NCBI RefSeq assembly: GCF_019972155.1
Contig: NZ_BOVL01000008.1
Coordinates: 358,958-411,467, forward strand
Origin: Bradyrhizobium sp. RD5-C2
GTDB lineage: Bacteria; Pseudomonadota; Alphaproteobacteria; Rhizobiales; Xanthobacteraceae
Reading direction: 5' to 3'
DNA: 52,510 nt
Part shown: piece by piece, positions 44,654 to 52,510 of the stretch
Position numbering within the stretch: the first letter of the stretch is position 1
How the letters are laid out: every line of letters starts with the position of its first letter
The notes under the pieces: generated by a model
The model's input: only the letters and a program-made list of their open reading frames with translations
What the model was told of the DNA's origin: nothing
The model's database searches: none
Made by a program: the position numbers and the translations under genes

Positions 44654-45255
44654 GACGTCCCTCCCGCTCGCTCCGGCGCACCCGGCGCCACCACCGCGCG
44701 GATCGCGCAGGCGATCAGCGTCTCGACCTGTTCGCGCGGGTCGCCGTGATGGCGGCCCGACAGATAGGCGCGGCAAAAGATCTGCGCCGGCCCGATGATC
44801 TGGCTGAAGAACAGCACAGCGCTCATCGGCAGCAACTCGCCGCGCGCGAGCAGCGGCGCGCGCCAGCGGTCGATGCCGTCAGTGAGCCGCGAATTCTCGG
44901 TGCGTTGCGCGCCGCGCACCTCCTCGCCCCACTCGCTGCGCGAAATCTCGAACAGGAAGCGCGCCTCGCGCCTGTTGGTCACGACCCAATCGAGATGGGC
45001 GCGGATCAGCCGCGCAACGCCCTCGCCGGCGCCGTGCGTGTCGTTGACCGCGGTGATGATCGCGGCGTGATAGGTCTGCAGGATCTACAGGAACAGGGTT
45101 CCAGCGAGCTCCTTCTTCGAGGTGAAGAAGTGGAAGAAGCTGCCGTTGGACGCGCGGGCGCGGGAGCGGATCTCGGCCACCGTCGCACCCTCGAAACCGT
45201 CGCGGTCGAACACCGCCAGTCCCGCTGCCAAGAGGTCTTCGCGCGCCGTACTCAC
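44650..45255 (-). pseudogene. TetR-family regulator interrupted by an amber codon
   Basis: A 202-codon frame from GTG 45255, with GGGAG five bases upstream. The N-terminus is a good TetR domain (EGATVAEIRSRARASNGSFFHFFTSKKELAGTLFL, residues about 23-56). Codon 57 (45085-45087) is TAG. Immediately after it the same frame continues with ILQTYHAAIITAVNDTHG and normal TetR sequence to the stop at 44650. One base change from GAG (Glu) would explain it. The DNA-binding part alone, 56 residues, cannot dimerise normally. The operator upstream is intact. Confidence 0.85.
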
Positions 45256-45284
45256 CTCTGCTCCCTGCTGACTAGATCAAAACT

Positions 45285-45301
45285 CTAGAGCTTTGCTCTA
45301 G
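45285..45301. promoter_or_regulatory. TetR operator, perfect 17-bp palindrome
   Basis: CTAGAGCTTTGCTCTAG: 7-bp arms around TTT, 29 bases before the GTG of the interrupted TetR gene. Position and symmetry fit its own operator. Confidence 0.65.
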
Positions 45302-45316
45302 TCGCAGTCAAATGAT

Positions 45317-45342
45317 AACGCCGGACCTCACGGCCCGGCGTT
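45317..45342 (-). terminator. Terminator after the cytochrome-like gene
   Basis: AACGCCGG, a 10-base loop that can pair further, CCGGCGTT, five bases after the stop on the minus strand and followed there by ATCATTT. It is a likely intrinsic terminator. Confidence 0.65.
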
Positions 45343-45347
45343 GGCGA

Positions 45348-46325
45348 TTACTTCGAGCTCGGCGCTTCCGGCGGACCGGAGCCTGGCGTCGTCGGGGGTG
45401 GCGGCGGAGGCGGCGCGGCCGCGGTTACCGGCGGCGCGGCGGGCGCCGGCGCCGGAGATGCGGCAGCGGCTGGCTCGGGCGCAGGGGAAGCGGCGGGAGC
45501 CGCGGGAGTGACCTGCGGGACCGGGTCCGATCGCACGGCAGCCGGCTCGCTGCCCGTGTTGGCTTTGGGCGCATCGACCTTGGCCGTATCGGGCTGGCTG
45601 GCAGGCTTCGCCGGCTTCTCGGCCTCACCCTTGTCTTCGGGCTTGATCGCCGTCTGGGATTTGGGCTCGTCGCCCGACGTCTCGCCCTTGGGCATCTCGT
45701 CGGACTTCGGCTCCTCGACCGGCTTGCCGCGACGACCGTGCTTCTGGCGCGATGGCCTGCCCTCGCCGGCGGCCTGCGGGATCTGGCCGTCGTCCGGCTT
45801 GGCACCATCCGGCGTCTCGCTCGGACGTGCCATGCGCCGGCCGCGGTGATGAGGACGTGCCTCGGGATTCAAACCGTCGGCGTCGGGCTTCGCGGCTTCC
45901 TTGGAACCTTCCTTGGCCCCTTCCTGCGGCGCCGCACCCTGGTGCTGCCGGCGAGACGGGCGCTCGGCCGGCTGCTCCGGGGACTGGTTCGCCTCCTGGC
46001 GGCCGTCTCGGCCGCCCTTGGCCCCCTTGGGCTGATCCTTGGCCTGGTAGCGCGGGTCGTTGGCGCCGTTCGAGATCAGATAGGACGAAAGCACGCCGGC
46101 CATGTCGCTCGACGTTGTGTAGTGCTGGCGCAGGAAGCCCGGCAGCGAGCCGGCCGGTACGGTCTTCAAGAGACCCCGCGGGCTCTTGTGGCAGGCCGTG
46201 CAGGTGTTGGCGAAAATCTGGGAGGGGCTTTTGCCGGCCTCGAGGTTTTGCGCTTGCGCCGATACGGCTGACAGACAGCCAATCAGAAGCGCCACCGTCG
46301 CCAGACTGAGGGCTCGGCTCAACAT
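45348..46325 (-). CDS. Exported cytochrome-c-like protein with long disordered tail
   Basis: A 325-residue exported protein. The signal peptide ends near 25 (LSAVSAQAQ). One heme-binding motif, C42-x2-C45-H46 (CTACHK), lies in a small domain of about 70 residues that resembles class I cytochrome c, with LLKTVPAGSLPGFLRQHYTTSSDMAGVLSSYL after it. A distal Met ligand is not obvious; SSDM is one candidate. Residues about 95-325 are low complexity, Lys/Glu/Pro-rich then Ala/Pro-rich. The role is unknown. Single gene between a terminator and the divergent cfa. Confidence 0.8.
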   Translation of the reverse strand: MLSRALSLATVALLIGCLSAVSAQAQNLEAGKSPSQIFANTCTACHKSPRGLLKTVPAGSLPGFLRQHYTTSSDMAGVLSSYLISNGANDPRYQAKDQPKGAKGGRDGRQEANQSPEQPAERPSRRQHQGAAPQEGAKEGSKEAAKPDADGLNPEARPHHRGRRMARPSETPDGAKPDDGQIPQAAGEGRPSRQKHGRRGKPVEEPKSDEMPKGETSGDEPKSQTAIKPEDKGEAEKPAKPASQPDTAKVDAPKANTGSEPAAVRSDPVPQVTPAAPAASPAPEPAAAASPAPAPAAPPVTAAAPPPPPPPTTPGSGPPEAPSSK

Positions 46326-46583
46326 TCCTTAAGTCTCCAGATTCCGGAAAAATCGCCGCCTGCGCCTGATGGATCGGCCGCGGCGGTCACCTTTTATCCG
46401 ATTATCGCGCGAATGGAAGCGCGCGCGTGCCGCATCCACGCAATTGTCACATTTTGGAATATCGGCTTTGAGCACAACGCAATAGCGCGATCCAATTCCC
46501 TGCCTATCTTTGGGTCGGGGACACATTGGAGTGATCAGCTCCGGTGGTGTCAGTGTGCAGCTTGCCGTTCCGTTGGTGCTTCG

Positions 46584-47837
46584 ATGGACCGATTGTTGCG
46601 ATTTTTCTTGGGGCGCTTCATCCGCCGCGGTTCGATCACGTTCACGACCGCAAGCGGCGCCAAATTCACCTGTGGTGACGGCACGGGCACTCCCGTCGCC
46701 GCACGGTTCATGACCAGCGCCGCCGAACTGCGCATTCTGGTCGATCCCGAGCTTTACCTCGGCGAAGCCTTCATGGACGGCACGTTCGTGGTGGAGCAAG
46801 GCAGCATCGCCGACGTGCTGGCTGTCCTGATGGGCCAAGCGGCCATGCTGCCGAACTTTGCCAGGCTGCAAGCCTGGGTGCGGTTCCTCGGGCGGCGCGC
46901 CCAGCAGCTCAATGTGCGCGGCCGTTCCAGGAGCAATGTCGCCCGCCATTACGACCTCGACGGCCGCCTCTATTCCCTCTTCCTCGACGCGGACAAGCAA
47001 TACAGCTGCGCCTATTTCGAGACGCCGGACTCGACGCTGGACGACGCCCAACTCGCCAAGAAGCGCCACCTCGCCGCAAAACTCCTGATCAAGCCCGGCG
47101 ACCGCGTCCTCGACATCGGTTCCGGCTGGGGCGGACTCGGGCTCTATCTCGCCGAGATGAGCGGCGCCGACGTCACCGGCGTCACGCTGTCGACCGAGCA
47201 GCTGCAGATCGCCAACGCCCGGGCGGCGGAGAAGAACCTGGCGTATTCGGCGCGCTTCCTGCTGCAGGATTACCGCGACATCCCCGGCCCGTTCGACCGC
47301 ATCGTCTCGGTCGGCATGTTCGAGCATGTCGGGGTCGCGTTTTACGAAACCTTCTTCAAGCGCTGCGCCGAGCTCCTCAGCGATGACGGGGTCATGCTGC
47401 TGCATTCGATCGGCCGCTCGACCGGTCCTGACGTCACCAGCCCCTGGATCCGGAAATACATCTTCCCGGGCGGCTACATTCCGGCGCTCTCCGAGGTCAT
47501 GCCGGCGATCGAGAAGGCCGGATTGCTGATCTGCGACATGGAGATCCTGCGCCTGCACTACGCCGAGACCCTGAAGGCGTGGCGCGACCGCTTCATGGCG
47601 CGGCGCGAGGAGGCCGTGCGGCTCTACGACGAGACCTTTGCGCGGATGTGGGAATTCTATCTGGCGGCCTCGGAGATGTCGTTCCGGGTGCAGAACATGA
47701 TGAACTTCCAGCTGCAGCTGACCAAGCGCCAGGGCATCGTGCCGATGACCCGCGACTATATCGGCCGCGAGGAAGGCCGCCTCCGGCACAAGGAAGCCGG
47801 CGCCGCGAAACCCCGGCTGCAACTCGCCGGCGAATAG
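46584..47837 (+). CDS. cfa: Cyclopropane-fatty-acyl-phospholipid synthase
   Basis: A 417-residue SAM-dependent enzyme that methylenates unsaturated acyl chains in membrane phospholipids. The SAM motif is VLDIGSGWGGLGLYLAE (near 174-190), preceded by NVARHYDLDGRLYSLFLDADKQYSCAYF (near 116-143); VSVGMFEHVG and LHSIGRS are further family features. The C-terminal RDYIGREEGRLRHKE is typical. The start MDRLLRFFLGRF was chosen on family grounds; the frame is open back to 46413. The 258-base upstream spacer holds no recognised site. Confidence 0.93.
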   Translation: MDRLLRFFLGRFIRRGSITFTTASGAKFTCGDGTGTPVAARFMTSAAELRILVDPELYLGEAFMDGTFVVEQGSIADVLAVLMGQAAMLPNFARLQAWVRFLGRRAQQLNVRGRSRSNVARHYDLDGRLYSLFLDADKQYSCAYFETPDSTLDDAQLAKKRHLAAKLLIKPGDRVLDIGSGWGGLGLYLAEMSGADVTGVTLSTEQLQIANARAAEKNLAYSARFLLQDYRDIPGPFDRIVSVGMFEHVGVAFYETFFKRCAELLSDDGVMLLHSIGRSTGPDVTSPWIRKYIFPGGYIPALSEVMPAIEKAGLLICDMEILRLHYAETLKAWRDRFMARREEAVRLYDETFARMWEFYLAASEMSFRVQNMMNFQLQLTKRQGIVPMTRDYIGREEGRLRHKEAGAAKPRLQLAGE

Positions 47838-47857
47838 GTCTGAAAGCGCGGATACCG

Positions 47858-48079
47858 CTAGTTGCGCAGGCTGTAGGCCGAGCCGCAATGGGCGAAGGTC
47901 GGTGCCGGGCGCGCAAGGTGGGCCGCGGCCGCCGAAATCAGGTTGATGTCGCAGGGAACGTTTCGGACCTCCGGACGCGCCGCCTGCTCCATGGCATCGA
48001 CAAGCGACGCCAGCCAGCGGCGGTCCGTGCCGCCTGCCCGGCTGATCCTTAGTCGCGCTTTCTGAAACTCTCGAGCCAT
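47858..48079 (-). CDS. Small hypothetical protein
   Basis: A 73-residue frame from ATG 48079 (MAREFQKARLRISRAGG), basic in the first third, then DRRWLASLVDAMEQAARPEV and two cysteines. AGGGG lies about 13 bases upstream. An in-frame start at 48178 would give 106 residues. No family is recognised. It is convergent with cfa, with 20 bases between the stops. Confidence 0.4.
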   Translation of the reverse strand: MAREFQKARLRISRAGGTDRRWLASLVDAMEQAARPEVRNVPCDINLISAAAAHLARPAPTFAHCGSAYSLRN

Positions 48080-48212
48080 CGTCGCCGTATCTTCCCCTGA
48101 GCGAAGACAACCCGGAATCCGCCGGGTCGTTCCGCGAGCCTGTCGCAAAGAAAATGCGCCAGGTGTGATCTGCTTCACAGAGGTCTGTTCCGGGCTGTCG
48201 TAGTGGTCCGGA

Positions 48213-48335
48213 ATGACCCGAGAACCGCACCAGACGATGTTGGACCCGCAACGCGACCTCGTGACCGACTACGCCCTGATCGCAACCGGCGTGGCGGCCG
48301 CCTTGATCGCGCTGGCTTTCCTCATCCTGGTCTGA
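48213..48335 (+). CDS. Candidate 40-residue single-pass membrane protein
   Basis: A short frame from ATG 48213: a polar N-terminus (MTREPHQTMLDPQRDLVTDY) then one hydrophobic helix (ALIATGVAAALIALAFLILV) reaching the stop. The composition is what a small inner-membrane protein would show; the ribosome site (GGTCCGG) is weak. No homolog is known to me. Confidence 0.45.
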   Translation: MTREPHQTMLDPQRDLVTDYALIATGVAAALIALAFLILV

Positions 48336-48493
48336 GGAACCGAAGCCAGCACCGACCTCGCTGCTGGTTGGGCGCGGCAGCCTGGCAAAAGGTTCAGGCC
48401 GCGTCGGATTTTTGCCAACGCCATCGCTGACCGGCCGGACTCCGCCGATTTTCGAGCGAAACCCCGTCAAGCGGAATGCATCCGGCTGTGGTG

Positions 48494-48519
48494 GATTCAC
48501 ACATCGCGTTGTGTGAATC
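48494..48519. promoter_or_regulatory. Inverted repeat with two GANTC sites upstream of dnaB
   Basis: GATTCACACA, loop TCGCGT, TGTGTGAATC. The 10-bp arms each end in a GANTC, the CcrM methylation site of alphaproteobacteria. It lies 108 bases before the dnaB ATG, with no T-run after it, so it looks more like an operator than a terminator. Confidence 0.45.
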
Positions 48520-48626
48520 GTGCATAAGAAACATCCGTCCTTTCGCTTCGTGCCGGGCTGGCGCTTGATCGCGGCCCCACAGCCGAAAATCTCAGTAACG
48601 ACGAAATCAGAAGAATAAGCTCGTCC

Positions 48627-50135
<1,509 letters not shown>

Positions 50136-50183
50136 TGGAGAGGCACGGTTGAAGGCCGCTGGTCCCGCTTGTACAACTGAGCC

Positions 50184-51506
50184 ATGAACATCGTGACCGA
50201 CGCGAAATCGCAGCTGACGCCCGAAGCCAGTTTGCTTGCGGCCCATCCGGCAGCCACCGGCATCCTCACCGTCGACCTCGACGCCATCATCGCCAACTGG
50301 CGCAAGCTCGAGAAGACCGCGGTCCCGGCGGAATGCGCCGCCGTGGTCAAGGCCAACGCCTATGGCTGCGGCGCCGAGCAGGTGTCGCGGGCGCTCGCCA
50401 AGGCCGGCTGCAAGACCTTCTTCGTCGCCACCGTCGAGGAGGCCGCCGTGGTGCGCGCGGCCGTTCCGCAGGCGACCGTCTATGCGCTCGGCGGCTTCTT
50501 CCAGCAGACCGGCGATGCCTACGCCAAGATCGACTGCAAGCCTGTGATCGGCGATCTCAACGAGCTCGCCGAATGGGACGTGTTCTGCCGCCGCTCCGGC
50601 TGGTCCGGCGGCGCCGCCATCCATATCGACACCGGCATGAACCGGCTAGGGCTGACGGTCAGCGAAGCGCAAGGCATCATCCCGCGGATCAATGCCGGCG
50701 ACCACGGCATCACGCTGGTCATGAGCCACCTCGTCTCTGCCGAATTGCTCAACAATCCCGCCAACGCCAGGCAGCTTGCGAGCTTCCGCGAGATCGCGAG
50801 CCTGTTCACCGGCGTGCCGGCCTCGCTGGCGAACTCCTCCGGCGTGTTCCTCGGCGCGCAATTCCAATTCGAGATGGTGCGGCCGGGCTGCGCGCTCTAT
50901 GGCGTCAATCCGACGCCGGAGGCCGACAACCCGATGCAGCAGGTGGTCGACCTCAAGGCGCGCATCGTGCAGATCCGCAACATCGATCGCGGCGAGACCG
51001 TCGGCTATGGCGGCACCTGGACCGCGCGGCGGCCGACCCGGCTTGCGATCGTCTCCGCGGGCTATGCCGACGGGTATTTCCGCGCCGCCAGCGCCAATGA
51101 CGGCACCCGCGGCGCCGAGGTCGTGGTCGCCGGCAAGCGCTGCCCGATCGCCGGCCGCGTCTCGATGGATCTGATCGCGGTCGACGTCACCGATCTCGAC
51201 AAGAATGCCGTGCGGCGCGGCCACATGGTGACGCTGATCGGCGAAGGCATCACGGTCGACGAGGTCGCGCATCATTTCGGCACCATCGGCTACGAGGTGC
51301 TGACCAGCCTCGGCCGCCGCTTCGTGCGCATCTACAAGGGCGGCGATGCGGTCGCCGCGAGCAACGACTCAGCCGCCGAGAAGAGCGAGGCCGTCGCCGA
51401 GAAGAGCGAGCCGGCCGCCGCGCAAGCAGCGCCTCCTGCTTTGCCATCGGCAGCGCCGGCGCCGCCGCCATTGCCTGCCGCCGCGCCAACGGCACCGTCC
51501 ACCTGA
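50184..51506 (+). CDS. alr: Alanine racemase
   Basis: A 440-residue PLP enzyme making D-alanine for peptidoglycan. The PLP lysine is K56 in VVKANAYGCG. The C-terminal domain carries VGYGGTW with the catalytic Tyr and AGRVSMDLIAVDVTD. The enzyme domain ends near residue 380. The last 55-60 residues are a low-complexity Ala/Pro tail that begins with a duplicated AEKSE unit (51379-51393 and 51400-51414 encode the same 15 bases), not found in well-studied Alr. It follows dnaB by 48 bases. Confidence 0.94.
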   Translation: MNIVTDAKSQLTPEASLLAAHPAATGILTVDLDAIIANWRKLEKTAVPAECAAVVKANAYGCGAEQVSRALAKAGCKTFFVATVEEAAVVRAAVPQATVYALGGFFQQTGDAYAKIDCKPVIGDLNELAEWDVFCRRSGWSGGAAIHIDTGMNRLGLTVSEAQGIIPRINAGDHGITLVMSHLVSAELLNNPANARQLASFREIASLFTGVPASLANSSGVFLGAQFQFEMVRPGCALYGVNPTPEADNPMQQVVDLKARIVQIRNIDRGETVGYGGTWTARRPTRLAIVSAGYADGYFRAASANDGTRGAEVVVAGKRCPIAGRVSMDLIAVDVTDLDKNAVRRGHMVTLIGEGITVDEVAHHFGTIGYEVLTSLGRRFVRIYKGGDAVAASNDSAAEKSEAVAEKSEPAAAQAAPPALPSAAPAPPPLPAAAPTAPST

Positions 51507-51530
51507 CCCGATCGGGGTTCGCGATTGCCG

Positions 51531-52301
51531 ATGAAGATCGCGACCTTCAACATCAACAACGTCAACCGCCGGCTGCCGAACCTGCTGCGCTGGCTGAAAA
51601 CCGCGAAGCCCGACGTCGTCAGCCTGCAGGAGCTCAAGGCCAGCGACGCCGAGTTTCCCGCGGCCGCGCTCGATAAGGCCGGTTACGGTGCGGTGTGGCA
51701 GGGCCAGAAGACCTGGAACGGCGTTGCCATCCTCGCGCGCAAGGCCGAGCCGGTCCTGATCCGTACCGCCCTGCCCGGCGACCGCGACGATCATGAGGCG
51801 CGCTACATCGAGGCCGCGGTGCGCGGCATCGTCGTCACCAGCCTTTACCTTCCGAACGGCAATCCGCAGCCCGGGCCCAAATTCGATTACAAGCTCGCCT
51901 GGTTCAAGCGGCTGCGCGCCCATGCCGCCAAGCTGCTCAAGCAGCAGGTGCCCGTGGTGCTGGCCGGCGACTACAACGTCGCGCCGACGCCTCTCGACAT
52001 CTATCCGACCCGCTCCTGGGACAAGGATGCGCTGATCCAGCCGAAGAGCCGCGCCGCGTTCAAGGCGCTGGTCGATCAGGGTTGGTGCGATGCGCTCCGC
52101 ACGCTGCATCCGGATCGTCAGATGTTCACCTTCTGGGACTACAAGCGCCAGCGCTGGCCGCGCGATGCAGGCCTCCGGCTCGATCATCTGCTGCTCAGCC
52201 CCGACGTGGCGACGCGGCTCGCGAAAGCCGGCGTCGACCGGGATGTTCGTGGCGAGGAAGGCGCGAGTGATCATGCGCCGGCGTGGGTCGTGCTGAAGTG
52301 A
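51531..52301 (+). CDS. xth: Exonuclease III-family DNA repair enzyme
   Basis: A 256-residue AP endonuclease/3'-5' exonuclease. Metal-binding and catalytic residues are visible: N in FNINNVNRR (near 8), E in LQELKASDAEF (near 34), D and N in GDYNVAPTPLDI (near 149-151), and the D-H pair in EGASDHAPAWV at the C-terminus. ATG 51531 was chosen over an in-frame TTG at 51525. It is 24 bases downstream of alr and may be co-transcribed. Confidence 0.94.
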   Translation: MKIATFNINNVNRRLPNLLRWLKTAKPDVVSLQELKASDAEFPAAALDKAGYGAVWQGQKTWNGVAILARKAEPVLIRTALPGDRDDHEARYIEAAVRGIVVTSLYLPNGNPQPGPKFDYKLAWFKRLRAHAAKLLKQQVPVVLAGDYNVAPTPLDIYPTRSWDKDALIQPKSRAAFKALVDQGWCDALRTLHPDRQMFTFWDYKRQRWPRDAGLRLDHLLLSPDVATRLAKAGVDRDVRGEEGASDHAPAWVVLK

Positions 52302-52337
52302 TCGATATGTTTTCCGGGCGTGAACCCCAACCACGCC

Positions 52338-52445
52338 GTCGTCCCGGCGAAGGCCGGGACCCATACGCCGCAGCAGATCTTGTTGACGGGACTCGTCGTC
52401 CCAGCGGTGCACAGCAATCAGCATTTGTGGTTATGGGTCCCTGTG
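52338..52445. repeat. Composite REP-like repeat
   Basis: GTCCCGGC, loop GAAG, GCCGGGAC (52341-52360) forms an 8-bp hairpin. The sequence GGGACCCATA (52356-52365) recurs inverted as TATGGGTCCC (52432-52441), giving outer arms around a 66-base centre. It is related to the element at 95-131. It occupies the spacer after the exonuclease gene; no gene is seen to the window end. Confidence 0.65.
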
Positions 52446-52510
52446 TCTTGGAAGTCTGTCATGATGGGGTGGGCGGGAAGCCGTTGGGTCCTTGGCGCTT
52501 GACGCCGTGA

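Noticed and set aside
48203..48430. 75-codon plus-strand frame
   Set aside because: It overlaps the 40-residue membrane-protein candidate in another frame and is Arg/Pro-rich without motif, typical of a shadow.

Overview
The window looks like chromosomal core DNA of an alphaproteobacterium of the Bradyrhizobium/Rhodopseudomonas group. This is inferred from high GC, GTG/TTG starts, gene order, and short dispersed palindromic repeats of a kind I associate with that group. No tRNA, rRNA, insertion sequence, prophage or CRISPR array was found. Almost all genes are intact housekeeping genes; the interest lies in regulatory sites, two broken genes and one cluster of exported proteins.

Layout. 1-9115: RNase D, a cold-shock protein, purM-purN (minus strand), a CDP-alcohol phosphatidyltransferase, HdaA, then ppk-ppx for polyphosphate, with a Pho-box-like site before ppk. 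9190-12470: an accessory-looking patch with a twice-frameshifted quinone oxidoreductase, a divergent LysR regulator and a glutaryl-CoA-dehydrogenase-like enzyme. 12513-17990: TerC, Ndk, two small proteins, an ABC-F ATPase, a lipoprotein and HolC. 18009-27572: pepA, divergent from lptF-lptG-lptD-surA-pdxA-rsmA, an outer-membrane assembly set in the lptD-surA-pdxA-rsmA order known from E. coli. A perfect TTAA-N7-TTAA CtrA-type site lies between pepA and lptF.

27592-32469: an alcohol dehydrogenase, then four exported or membrane proteins: a caspase-fold (C14) protein with a DUF4189-like tail, two tandem paralogous small secreted proteins, and a low-complexity membrane-anchored protein. This is the best candidate for an undescribed system. 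32534-39388 (minus strand): fabD-fabG-acpP-fabF-mltG-yicC-gmk, linking fatty-acid synthesis, peptidoglycan processing and nucleotide supply. The acpP promoter candidate holds an 18-bp near-palindrome. 39609-41335: a TetR regulator and a fatty-acid desaturase in one operon with a perfect 17-bp operator.

41687-44152: rpsF-rpsR-DUF2232-rplI. 44192-45255: a PaaI thioesterase behind a TetR gene that carries an in-frame amber codon although its 17-bp operator is intact. 45348-52301: a cytochrome-c-like protein with a long disordered tail, a cyclopropane-fatty-acid synthase, a spacer with small ORFs and an inverted repeat, dnaB, alr and an exonuclease III-family gene. Both window ends carry related palindromic repeats. 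All assignments come from reading motifs and gene order; no database search was made.
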